Assembly: GCA_964461865.1 (NCBI GenBank)
Contig: CAYWVK010000003.1
Span: forward strand, 1-36,318
Length of the DNA: 36,318 nucleotides
Reading direction: 5' to 3'
From: CAYWVK01 sp964461865
Lineage (GTDB): Bacteria > Patescibacteriota > Microgenomatia > Levybacterales > UBA12049
Both the position numbers and the translations under genes were made by a program. Below, piece after piece: positions 7,152 through 13,760 of the stretch (position 1 is its first letter; every line of letters begins with the position of its first letter). The notes under the pieces are model-generated. The model was not told the DNA's origin. It saw only the letters and a program-made list of their open reading frames with translations, and searched no databases.

Positions 7152-7959
7152 TATTTCTAAGAAGTTCTAGGGTTCCTTCACCGTAGCGGTTTTTAGTAAA
7201 AATTGGTTTCTTTTTAAGCTTACTAGAATCAAGTTTTTCTGAATTCCCAACAAAAACAAAATCTAATAAATACTCATTTTGTAATTCTTCTGCCATTTCC
7301 GTGTCTGATTGGCTATCCCCAACAGCGATTATATGTTCCGGTTTTATACCTTTTTCTTTTAGCCAATTAGCAATTCTTCTTGCTCCAAGGTGTTTTCCAG
7401 CATGATTAGCTTGTATGTCAGTTGCAATAATGGTTGGATCAATTTTAAGATCAAGTTTCTTAAATTCGTTTTGTTCTAGGATTTCTTTCATTTTTTCAAC
7501 TAAAACACGTTGCTTTTCTGTATATTCAGCAATAGAGTGTCCATCAACCATTTCTGTTGAAATCATAGTTAATTTACTTTCGTCATAAAACATACAGTCA
7601 TTAAATTCAGTATTAATTAGGTTTCTGATGGTGTCTTGAAGACCTTCAGGGACACTAACATTTTTATCAACTTCAGTTATCCATTCTCCACTCCTAAATA
7701 AAAGCCATGATCCTCCTTTTTCTCCAACAGCCAAGAAATTATCAAGATTTTTCTTGTCTTTAACAACGTCTTCTATTGGTTTAATAACTCTATCCATCAT
7801 CCACGATAGGGAGCGGCCGGTATTTAAAGTAACGATATCTCCTTTATCCAATTTTTGAGCAATTGTCTCAATTAAGCCCTTTTCCGTAACTTTTTTCTCA
7901 GCGGGGTTGGTTATGACTCCATCAACATCAAAAATAAAGCAATATTTGGGGGTTTTCAT
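7144..7959 (-). CDS. HAD-superfamily hydrolase (Cof/phosphosugar phosphatase-like)
   Basis: A 271-aa protein with the four HAD motifs. DVDGV (11-15) carries the nucleophile Asp, then come a TLNTGRS segment, a lysine region around HAGKHLGARRIANWL, and GDSQSDTEM for metal binding. The cap region between motifs II and III fits Cof-type phosphatases or mannosyl-3-phosphoglycerate phosphatase-like enzymes. The substrate is unknown. ATG 7959 is chosen because DVDGV then lies at residue 11. An in-frame start at 8025 would add an unlikely extension that runs through the direct repeat. The first bases of the gene (ATGAAAACCC) are inside the 48-bp repeat, and the promoter that now drives it lies in the islet. 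Confidence 0.85.
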   Translation of the reverse strand: MKTPKYCFIFDVDGVITNPAEKKVTEKGLIETIAQKLDKGDIVTLNTGRSLSWMMDRVIKPIEDVVKDKKNLDNFLAVGEKGGSWLLFRSGEWITEVDKNVSVPEGLQDTIRNLINTEFNDCMFYDESKLTMISTEMVDGHSIAEYTEKQRVLVEKMKEILEQNEFKKLDLKIDPTIIATDIQANHAGKHLGARRIANWLKEKGIKPEHIIAVGDSQSDTEMAEELQNEYLLDFVFVGNSEKLDSSKLKKKPIFTKNRYGEGTLELLRNIS

Positions 7960-7997
7960 ATTAATAAACAGATAAAATCTTTGTTGCGGGACTAGGA
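7950..7997. repeat. 48-bp direct repeat, copy 1 (left end of islet)
   Basis: Matches 11261-11308 at 47 of 48 positions (A7991 versus G11302). On the minus strand it holds the last 38 bases before the HAD start codon plus its first 10 coding bases. Confidence 0.95.
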
Positions 7998-8037
7998 AGA
8001 AATACGTAATTTTTTCCTTTCCCAAACAACGTCTATA

Positions 8038-8066
8038 TTTATACCAGAATTAGATTGGTTTATCAA
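8038..8066 (-). promoter_or_regulatory. Minus-strand promoter inside the islet driving the HAD gene
   Basis: TTGATA (8066-8061), 17 bp, TATAAA (8043-8038), extended TG. The predicted start near 8031 gives a 71-base leader that crosses repeat copy 1. It lies on the islet side of the repeat. Confidence 0.55.
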
Positions 8067-8326
8067 TTTTTATAGCATAGGTTAAAGATGTCCAAGTTTG
8101 CCTGATGGGTTTTATAATAAACTGTACTTTAAACATTATATTGACTTTTGAAGTCTATATCGTTATAGTTGTGCACAATATTTATATCCAAAATAAATAG
8201 CTTCATGAAACCGTTTTTTTTAATAATACGTACCAATGTTAAACAAAATAACGCAAGAAAAAGACTTTGCATGGCTTATTTATTTTTGTAACCTTGTATA
8301 GTATTTCGATTGAAAAACCTAAAACT
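8067..8326 (+). promoter_or_regulatory. Islet intergenic region with two plus-strand promoters
   Basis: TTGACT (8141-8146), 17 bp, TATAGT (8164-8169) is a good sigma-70-type promoter with a start near 8176. A second -10-like TATAGT is at 8297-8302, 24 bases before ATG 8327. Between them is a 28-codon reading frame (8205-8291) without support. I see no stable hairpin or tRNA here. Confidence 0.55.
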
Positions 8327-9025
8327 ATGAATGTGGAAAGTTTGAGAAGAAGAAATCACGAATTGAGATTTAAAGCTAATATTAGCAATTTACTTATATC
8401 TTGTGGTATTGAGCCTGATAAAGTAAACCCAAGACTTTTAGGAAAAGGAGGAAACCATAAGGTGTATAGATTTAAAAATGGAGAACAAATTGTTAAAATT
8501 CCCATAAATCCTCATATAGGAACAGTTGGTTCAGCAGAGGAAGAAAAAAATAACATAGATCTTTATTTACAATACTTTCCTAATTTTTCGGTTCCAACAT
8601 ATTTTTTAGAATCATCAGTAGGCTGCTGCGTAGTGATGGATTATGTGAAGGGAAGGTTAATGACAAAGGATGACGTTTTTGAAATAGATAGTACAGGAAG
8701 CAAGCGATTAACTCCTGTTGGAGAACAACTAGGAACAATAATTCAAGCAAATAAGAGACTTATTGATGAAAAAGGGAAAATGATCGATTTAGTAGGTTTA
8801 GAGGGATTAATTGGTGCCGTTAGGAGTTTGGGTTCAAATAGTAAACCTGCTCAATTAACAAATGTTCGCATTAAGGATGGAAAATTACGAATTGTTGATT
8901 ATGATTTAGTCTCTTTAAGAAATTTTAAGCGTCCGCTAGCTAAAACACAAGCTATATTTGTTTTTCAACTAAATCAACAAGTACTTTCCCATCATTTTAA
9001 ATTAGATTATGCAAGAAAAAGATGA
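8327..9025 (+). CDS. Protein-kinase-like fold protein, probable pseudokinase
   Basis: A 232-aa protein with kinase/APH N-lobe features: a Gly-rich loop LLGKGGNHKVYRF (38-50), an IVK lysine (K57) and a hinge-like VVMDYVKGRL (102-111). The C-lobe has LTNVRIKDG (N179) and IVDYD (D191), matching the metal-binding Asn and the DFG-type Asp. The expected HGD/HxD catalytic motif five residues before the Asn is replaced by PAQLTN, so the catalytic Asp is missing. This suggests a pseudokinase or an atypical nucleotide-binding protein. ATG 8327 is chosen over an upstream TTG at 8267. The 3' end overlaps the next gene by 17 bases, which suggests a shared role. Confidence 0.6.
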   Translation: MNVESLRRRNHELRFKANISNLLISCGIEPDKVNPRLLGKGGNHKVYRFKNGEQIVKIPINPHIGTVGSAEEEKNNIDLYLQYFPNFSVPTYFLESSVGCCVVMDYVKGRLMTKDDVFEIDSTGSKRLTPVGEQLGTIIQANKRLIDEKGKMIDLVGLEGLIGAVRSLGSNSKPAQLTNVRIKDGKLRIVDYDLVSLRNFKRPLAKTQAIFVFQLNQQVLSHHFKLDYARKR

Positions 9026-9674
9026 ATATAAAATAAGTAAAAAACCAGAAAGAAGTATAATAAATGTACTTCGATCCAAGTTTATAATTTCACCTGAGAA
9101 TATTGCACATTCTGTTTATCCAATCGTAGAAGCAATTCACGAGATTAAACCAGACTATATTCTTGCTCTAGACAGGGGAGGACGTATTGTTGGTTTGGCA
9201 ACACATATGTTATATCGAAAGTTGTATGGAAGGCTACCCACTCAAGATCATGCGATACACTTTACAAAAGTTTCTCGAAGGCTCCCCTCAGAAATTAATT
9301 ACCAGCATCTTAAACCTGTTGCTGAAAATTTAATGAGGATAAGTTGTGATCCAAAAGTGTTGATTATTGACGATTGGATGAATACAGGAAAAACAAAAAA
9401 AAGGATAATGGAAGTTTTATCAGAGATTTCTGATAACCACATTTCCGTATATTTCGGCATGCTACGTGGGCGAGGGGAAAACGTTACAGCAGATAGATTT
9501 AGCGTAGTAATTTGTTCGTGGGTTAATAATAGTAATTTAATCGGTGTTGAATATTCTGAAGAAACGGGAAGACCTAAATCGCTACATTCACAAAGTGCAA
9601 TCATTTTTAGACGAAAAATTTCTCAAAATATTAAAAAATTTGTTGAGCGAGAGAAGGCTTTTGATAGAAGTTAG
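9009..9674 (+). CDS. Phosphoribosyltransferase-domain protein
   Basis: A 221-aa protein with the type I PRTase PRPP loop VLIIDDWMNTGKT (117-129), where the usual VDDVxxTGxT is recognisable, and an upstream LDRGGRIVG (54-62) matching the early PRTase loop. Basic flanks at both ends (KISKKPERS, KKFVEREKAF) suggest contact with nucleic acid or a partner. The substrate is unknown, and the loop's Trp is unusual. It starts inside the end of the pseudokinase-like gene, with no Shine-Dalgarno, so translation is probably coupled. It is distinct from the second PRTase at 30726. A base-salvage role or a part in an RNA- or nucleotide-modifying islet system are both possible. Confidence 0.7.
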   Translation: MQEKDEYKISKKPERSIINVLRSKFIISPENIAHSVYPIVEAIHEIKPDYILALDRGGRIVGLATHMLYRKLYGRLPTQDHAIHFTKVSRRLPSEINYQHLKPVAENLMRISCDPKVLIIDDWMNTGKTKKRIMEVLSEISDNHISVYFGMLRGRGENVTADRFSVVICSWVNNSNLIGVEYSEETGRPKSLHSQSAIIFRRKISQNIKKFVEREKAFDRS

Positions 9675-9688
9675 TTGCATGTAAAGAA

Positions 9689-10099
9689 TTATGCTTCTTC
9701 CCAAACTTTAGTTATTATTTTCTTTCCCTCTGAATAAGAAGTCATCCAAGCATATCTAAGTTTAGAAAAGTTTTTAGCTACATGATCAAGGTCAAAGGTT
9801 TGATTGTGTTGCTTTAGATACCTAAACATTGCTGTATAAGCAAGTATTTCTTCTTTAAGGCGAAAATCTTTAGATAAAAGATACTTTGATAGTTTAAACA
9901 AGCCTGTATTTTTTGCGTGGATTTCTTGATGTTTCAACACAGCAATGCTTAATGGCTTAGGGTTTTGTGTTTTCAAATCAACATAAATGTCCTTGCTTAC
10001 ATAAATAGTTTTTGTCACTAAAGGATTAAACCCATGATTACTTATTGGAAGATATTTAAAAAATTTTGGATAAGGTTTAATATGATTTGGCAAATTCAT
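9689..10099 (-). CDS. Small hypothetical protein with HQEIH and ExxAYxxxFRYL motifs
   Basis: A 136-aa protein. Its middle has LKHQEIHAKN (about residues 55-64) followed some 20 residues later by RLKEEILAYTAMFRYLK. The His/Glu spacing recalls small zinc-peptidase-like proteins, but the canonical HExxH order is not met (H-Q-E-I-H), so activity is doubtful. The start is supported by an extended -10 (TATAAT at 10112-10107, minus) that would begin transcription one base before ATG 10099. It converges on the phosphoribosyltransferase gene 14 bases away. The family is not recognised. Confidence 0.6.
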   Translation of the reverse strand: MNLPNHIKPYPKFFKYLPISNHGFNPLVTKTIYVSKDIYVDLKTQNPKPLSIAVLKHQEIHAKNTGLFKLSKYLLSKDFRLKEEILAYTAMFRYLKQHNQTFDLDHVAKNFSKLRYAWMTSYSEGKKIITKVWEEA

Positions 10100-10441
10100 T
10101 AATGGAATTATATCATTTCTAAAAATATTTTTTTCATAACGTGAGTTTTAGGGTCGATTATCGCTTTTAAGACAATATTGTTCGACTAGCTAGCTATTAA
10201 ATTAATTATGTTCTTGTTACAAATGCAGGGGGGTGGAAGAAACACGGGTTTCTATTGCAGACCTTAAGATTGTTTTCTAAGAAATAGCTTGGGAATTAAT
10301 TGGATGCTATATGTATCAAGGAAAAAAAGTAGGCGCAATGATAGAAATATTGCGTGAAATTTACGATTTGTTAGGATTTAATTTTGCTATAGGATAGAGT
10401 ATAATATTAACACGAAAATAATTATCGGATGAAAAAAAAAT
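10100..10441. other. Islet intergenic region, 342 bases
   Basis: Contains the minus-strand -10 box TATAAT (10112-10107). There is a short hairpin AGAAAC/GTTTCT with loop ACGG (10238-10253) inside a locally G-rich patch. A 28-codon reading frame (10311-10397, ends FNFAIG) looks like a gene remnant. TATAAT at 10400-10405 would start the next gene's mRNA near 10412. No tRNA seen. The remnant is weakly supported. Confidence 0.4.
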
Positions 10442-11245
10442 ATGGAACGGTCGCATAATTTACATATTGAACTAGAACCTTTGAGGGTAATCAAAAGCTC
10501 AGGCGGAGATAATAAAAGATTAAATCAGCGAATAAAAATTGAATACTTAAGCTTGAGTCTTGCTAATTCATATTTACCAGATAAAGTACCAGAAGTTTTT
10601 GATTTTATTAGCGATAAAGATGGTACAAAAATCGTTATGGAAAGAATGAAACCAGCTAAGAATGTTTCTTTTGATAAAGTAGCAGGCTTAATAGAAGAAT
10701 TACAGACTTTGCCAATAGACGCTTGTATTCCTACATATAAATCTCACGATTATTTAAAAAATGCTGATATTAAGCTTAAGTTTTTAATGCAGCAGGGGTC
10801 TTTTATTGGATTAAGCAAAAGAGAGGTTGATAGATTAAAACAGGTATATGTTATGTTTTTGCCATACCTAGAACCTTATAAAACAGTTTTTGTACACGGA
10901 GATGTTCAAGCTCGTCATTTTGCAGTAAAAACAGGTGGGTTAGCAATTTTTGATTTTGATCAAGCTCATTTTGGTAATGAGCTTGAAGACTGGGCGTTTC
11001 TATCAATTAGGCACCCATCTTTTTCAGGAAAAATACTTTCTTATTTGAGGGAGAAATTTAAGGATAATCCAGAACAGTTAGCGTATTTTAAGCCAGCTTT
11101 TCTTTTAATGCAAGTTGACAAGACGCTCCATGGTTATTTTTCGAGAACTTATCAATGGAGAGGTAAGCCTTTTGATATAGGTGCAAAAATATATGCAAGA
11201 AATAAACTACGTAGTCTTGTGTCAAAAGCAGAAGTAGTTAGTTGA
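10442..11245 (+). CDS. APH-like phosphotransferase (aminoglycoside/choline kinase fold)
   Basis: A 267-aa protein with a complete C-lobe catalytic set: VHGDVQARHF (151-160) with D154 as the likely base, and IFDFDQAHFG (169-178) with the metal-binding Asp. The position usually held by Asn is His159, an unusual replacement. The N-lobe shows TKIVMERMKPA, typical of APH proteins. The family phosphorylates small molecules such as aminoglycosides, choline, homoserine or sugars, and the substrate here is not predictable. It has its own -10 (10400-10405) and a 30-base leader. It lies at the right end of the islet, ending 15 bases before repeat copy 2. Resistance by drug phosphorylation is possible but unproven. 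Confidence 0.75.
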   Translation: MERSHNLHIELEPLRVIKSSGGDNKRLNQRIKIEYLSLSLANSYLPDKVPEVFDFISDKDGTKIVMERMKPAKNVSFDKVAGLIEELQTLPIDACIPTYKSHDYLKNADIKLKFLMQQGSFIGLSKREVDRLKQVYVMFLPYLEPYKTVFVHGDVQARHFAVKTGGLAIFDFDQAHFGNELEDWAFLSIRHPSFSGKILSYLREKFKDNPEQLAYFKPAFLLMQVDKTLHGYFSRTYQWRGKPFDIGAKIYARNKLRSLVSKAEVVS

Positions 11246-11260
11246 TGTGTGTGTTGTTTA

Positions 11261-11308
11261 GGGTTTTCATATTAATAAACAGATAAAATCTTTGTTGCGG
11301 GGCTAGGA
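11261..11308. repeat. 48-bp direct repeat, copy 2 (right end of islet)
   Basis: 47/48 identical to 7950-7997. On the minus strand it includes the 3' end of the group I intron region, then a leader and an orphan ATGAAAACC that reads only ten codons before a stop, a copy of the HAD gene start. Confidence 0.95.
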
Positions 11309-11543
11309 GTTGCGCCTAGCCTATGAGATTATGCTTACAGTTTCTCCAGTTACCTAGAGTGTCGGACTATATCATCATCCTTTTTCTGGATGCCTGGCGT
11401 ATAGTCTCTACGGGATCATTTAAGACTTCCCTCGGTATTGTCCTGTTTAAACAGGATTTCACCGATATAGCCAAGTTCTCTTTTAATCATTACTGATAAA
11501 AAGGGCCCATTTTGAGCCTCATGTGCACTGTACACTACCCCGC
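11303..11543 (-). ncRNA. Group I intron (catalytic core, subgroup IC3-like)
   Basis: On the minus strand the conserved core is readable in order. P3 is CTTGGC (11475-11470) with GCCAGG (11398-11393). The P/Q segments are TCGGTGAAATCC and GGACAATACCGAG, with hairpin TCCTG/CAGGA (P5). P6 is GGGA/TCCC. The R segment is GTAGAGACTATACG (11411-11398). P8 is CATCC/GGATG (11392-11376). The S segment GATGATATAGTCC (11376-11364) gives P7. P9 is CTCTAG-GTAA-CTGGAG (11359-11344). A further stem GGCTAGG/CCTAGCC follows. The core closely resembles the Azoarcus tRNA-Ile intron. Exact splice sites are not resolved. GCGGGG near the 5' end (11543-11538) can pair with CCCCGC (11302-11297), a candidate guide/P10 pairing. 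Confidence 0.85.
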
Positions 11544-11553
11544 ACGTGAGGCT

Positions 11554-11582
11554 ATTATATCAAGTTGGGTGAGATAGATCAA
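11554..11582 (-). promoter_or_regulatory. Minus-strand promoter just before the group I intron
   Basis: TTGATC (11582-11577), 17 bp, TATAAT (11559-11554) with extended TG. The predicted start is about 11547, only a few bases before the intron's likely 5' region. The -35 is also the GATCAA half of the dyad shared with the 4.5-kb locus. Confidence 0.6.
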
Positions 11583-11589
11583 CTGATAA

Positions 11590-11618
11590 TTGACAGTAAA
11601 TAGAACAAGCAGTATAGT
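11590..11618 (+). promoter_or_regulatory. Promoter of HTH/LAGLIDADG-like gene 2
   Basis: Consensus TTGACA (11590-11595), exactly 17 bp, TATAGT (11613-11618). Start near 11625, 25-base leader without Shine-Dalgarno. The dyad GATCAA (11577-11582) N6 ATTGA (11589-11593) overlaps its -35 and that of the divergent intron promoter. Confidence 0.75.
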
Positions 11619-11649
11619 AGTTGTACTACCAGTTTTTATTGGTCCAAAA

Positions 11650-12333
11650 ATGGCGAAATTTAAGCAAAGATTGCATGCCCGAGACTTAAGAAAAAAAGGA
11701 CTGAGCGTAGGAGAAATTGCTAATAAGATTAATGCTTCAAAAAGTTCGGTAAGTGTTTGGACGAGAGATGTTGTTTTGACAAGAGAGCAATTGGAAAGCT
11801 TAAGAAAATCAATGCTAAGGGGCTCAGAGATAGGAAGATTTAAAAGCGCACAACTCAAAAGAGAGAAAAGATTAGCAACGATAGAAAGATTAAGAGATGA
11901 AGGCATAAAATTATTAGCGAAAATAAATAAACGAGAGCTATTAATTGCTGGGTTAGGGCTGTATTGGGGGGAGGGTAGTAAAAAAGGTAGAGAATTTTGT
12001 TTTTGCAATTCTGATCCTGAAATGGCAAAATTTTTTTTAGTTTGGTTAAAAAATTGTTTTGGAGTAAGTGCAAAAGATTTAAGATGTTCAATAGGGATTA
12101 ACGCGATGCACATAAATAGGGAGGAAAAAGTTAAAAACTTTTGGATGAAGACTTTAGGCCTTGAAGCAGACCAATTCACAAAAACTATTTTTAAGAAAAC
12201 AAAAAATAGCAAAATTTACGAGAATTTTAATGATCATTATGGTACAATTAGGATTCGAATTAGGAAGCCGGGAGAGTTATATTATAAGGTTATAGGATTA
12301 ATAGAAGGGCTTAAATATAATATGCCAGGGTAG
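11650..12333 (+). CDS. HTH plus LAGLIDADG-like protein (homing-endonuclease-like), copy 2
   Basis: A 227-aa paralogue of the 4573-5247 product. It shares the LRKKG-EIANKI-SKSSVS helix-turn-helix (about 13-38), the KREKRL linker, the AGLGLYWGEGSK LAGLIDADG-like motif, NSDPEMAKFFLVWL, a QFTKT..KK segment and a C-terminal LYYKVIGLI stretch. ATG 11650 is chosen because the reading frame upstream would start inside the -35 box. Its last three residues and stop codon lie inside the tRNA-Met gene. The TAG stop is formed by the tRNA's own bases 8-10. It is divergent from a group I intron 100 bases away, which favours a homing-endonuclease relation. A DNA-binding regulator is the alternative. Confidence 0.75.
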   Translation: MAKFKQRLHARDLRKKGLSVGEIANKINASKSSVSVWTRDVVLTREQLESLRKSMLRGSEIGRFKSAQLKREKRLATIERLRDEGIKLLAKINKRELLIAGLGLYWGEGSKKGREFCFCNSDPEMAKFFLVWLKNCFGVSAKDLRCSIGINAMHINREEKVKNFWMKTLGLEADQFTKTIFKKTKNSKIYENFNDHYGTIRIRIRKPGELYYKVIGLIEGLKYNMPG

Positions 12334-12398
12334 CTCAGTCGGTAAGAGCGCCACATTCATAACGTGGAGGTTCGTGGGTTCGATCCCCACCCCTGGTA
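12324..12398 (+). tRNA. tRNA-Met(CAU)
   Basis: A 75-base cloverleaf: acceptor GCCAGGG/CCCTGGT (one G-T), D stem GCTC/GAGC, anticodon stem CCACA/CGTGG with an A-C mismatch at the loop end, loop TTCATAA (anticodon CAT), T stem GTGGG/CCCAC with loop TTCGATC, discriminator A, CCA not encoded. It lacks the three G-C pairs of initiator tRNA, so it is elongator Met or, less likely, an Ile tRNA needing lysidine. Its 5' end overlaps the preceding gene by 10 bases. murD starts 20 bases after it. Confidence 0.9.
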
Positions 12399-12417
12399 CA
12401 AAATGAAATAAATAAAC

Positions 12418-13758
12418 ATGCCTTCATTTATGCAATTAAACTTCAAAAATAAAAAAATAGCGATTATTGGAAAGGGAGTAGAGGGAGAGTCAAGCTTTAA
12501 TTATTTTAAAAAGCTTGGTGTAGACGTTGATGTTTTGGACGAAAATCAAGGAGAAGACTATCTTAGTGGATTAGACAAATATGATTTAATTATTCGAAGT
12601 CCCGGAGTTAAACTTGCAACAATTAAAAAAGCGGTAGGGAAAAACGAAGCCGCGTTTGACGCGGTTACTTCTCAAACAAAACTTTTTTTTGATCTTTGTC
12701 CCTGCGAAATAATTGGAGTTACCGGAACAAAAGGAAAGGGAACAACAGCTTCTTTAATTTATGAAATTCTAAAAAAACAAGGAATAGATGTATATTTAGT
12801 TGGAAATATTGGGAAACCCCCTCTTGAAATATTGAATAAATTAACTCCTCAATCAAAAGTAGTAATTGAATTGTCTAGTTTCCAGCTTTTGGACTTAGAT
12901 AAAAGCCCCCATGCTGCTGTTTTGTTAATGGTTACAAAGGAACACTTGGATTATCATAAAAACTTAGAGGAATATATAGAAGCAAAAAGAAATATTTTAA
13001 GATTTCAAAGCAAAAAAGACTTTGCGATAATAAACAGAGATTATCCATCAGCTAATGAGGCAGATGTCTTAACTAACGGTAAGGTTTTTCAGGTATCAAC
13101 AGAACAGGATGTTTTAAATAACGGAGCATTTATTAAAGATAGTGCTATCTGGTTTAAGAGAGATAATGAAGATGAATTTATTTGTGAAACCTCTCAAGTT
13201 TTACTTCCCGGAAAACACAACTTAGAAAATGTTTTACCGGCAATAACAGTAGCTAAAATATATGATATTCCTAATGAGACAATAGGCTTAGTTCTTGAAA
13301 GTTTTAAAGGACTTGAACATAGGTTGGAATTAGTAAGGGAAATAAATGGAGTTAAATATTTTGATGATTCTTTTTCGACTACTCCGGAAACAGCAATAGC
13401 AGCCATAAAAGCGTTTGATTCTTCAAAAATATTAATTTTAGGAGGATCAAGCAAAAAAAGTGATTTTAAAGAATTAGGAAAGATAATATCAGAAGATAAA
13501 AATATCAAGGCAATTATTGGCATTGGAGAAGAGTGGAAAAGAATAAAACAAGAGATTTCTGATCCAAATCATAGAATGATTTTGATTGAAGGAGCAAAAA
13601 ATATGCAGCAAGTAGTTTTAGCAGCTTCAAAAATTGCAAAAACAGGAGATGTGGTACTTCTTAGTCCTGCTTGCGCCAGTTTTGATATGTTTAAAAACTA
13701 TAAAGAAAGAGGAGAAAAGTTTAAAGAAGAAGTAAAAAAACTTCAAGATAACTTCTAA
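12418..13758 (+). CDS. murD: UDP-N-acetylmuramoyl-L-alanine--D-glutamate ligase
   Basis: A 446-aa Mur ligase that adds D-Glu to UDP-MurNAc-L-Ala in the cytoplasm. The N-terminal Rossmann-like domain has a GKGVEG loop (18-23). The central ATPase domain has the P-loop GTKGKGTT (103-110), VIELSSFQL and the HLDYHKNLEEY stretch with the conserved His and the carbamylated Lys region. The C-terminal domain has DDSFSTTPETAIAAI and a LLSPACASFDMF segment typical of MurD. The length is normal. Translation may start at 12418 or at the in-frame ATG 12433. There is no clear Shine-Dalgarno. It lies 20 bases after tRNA-Met, so it is probably co-transcribed with it, and 2 bases before tgt. Confidence 0.95.
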   Translation: MPSFMQLNFKNKKIAIIGKGVEGESSFNYFKKLGVDVDVLDENQGEDYLSGLDKYDLIIRSPGVKLATIKKAVGKNEAAFDAVTSQTKLFFDLCPCEIIGVTGTKGKGTTASLIYEILKKQGIDVYLVGNIGKPPLEILNKLTPQSKVVIELSSFQLLDLDKSPHAAVLLMVTKEHLDYHKNLEEYIEAKRNILRFQSKKDFAIINRDYPSANEADVLTNGKVFQVSTEQDVLNNGAFIKDSAIWFKRDNEDEFICETSQVLLPGKHNLENVLPAITVAKIYDIPNETIGLVLESFKGLEHRLELVREINGVKYFDDSFSTTPETAIAAIKAFDSSKILILGGSSKKSDFKELGKIISEDKNIKAIIGIGEEWKRIKQEISDPNHRMILIEGAKNMQQVVLAASKIAKTGDVVLLSPACASFDMFKNYKERGEKFKEEVKKLQDNF

Positions 13759-13760
13759 AA

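Larger units (their letters stand above)
7950..11308. mobile_element. Putative 3.3-kb genomic islet bounded by 48-bp direct repeats
   Basis: Two direct repeats 3311 bases apart enclose a pseudokinase-like gene, a phosphoribosyltransferase, a small orphan and an APH-like kinase. Deleting one repeat plus the interior would rejoin the minus-strand group I intron at 11.3-11.5 kb directly to the 5' end of the HAD gene. That looks like the ancestral order. The repeats could be attachment sites of a site-specific integration, but no recombinase lies inside. The Xer-like gene at 5856-6716 is the nearest candidate. A tandem duplication or an unequal recombination is the alternative. Confidence 0.55.

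Noticed and set aside
7960..8025. Upstream start for the HAD gene
   Set aside because: The extension reads through the direct repeat, and the family motif DVDGV lies at the expected place from ATG 7959.
8205..8291. 28-codon reading frame between two islet promoters
   Set aside because: No Shine-Dalgarno, no recognisable protein, poly-F start from a T-run, and it overlaps the second promoter.
9689..10099. Zinc metallopeptidase call for the small islet protein
   Set aside because: The motif is HQEIH, not HExxH, so the catalytic pattern is not met.
11502..11517. AAAATGGGCCCTTTTT on the minus strand as a terminator
   Set aside because: It is a self-palindrome without a loop, and it lies in the 5' part of the group I intron, where P1/P2 elements are expected.
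11590..11649. Upstream TTG start for the second HTH/LAGLIDADG-like gene
   Set aside because: This codon is part of the -35 box, and the paralogue aligns from ATG 11650.
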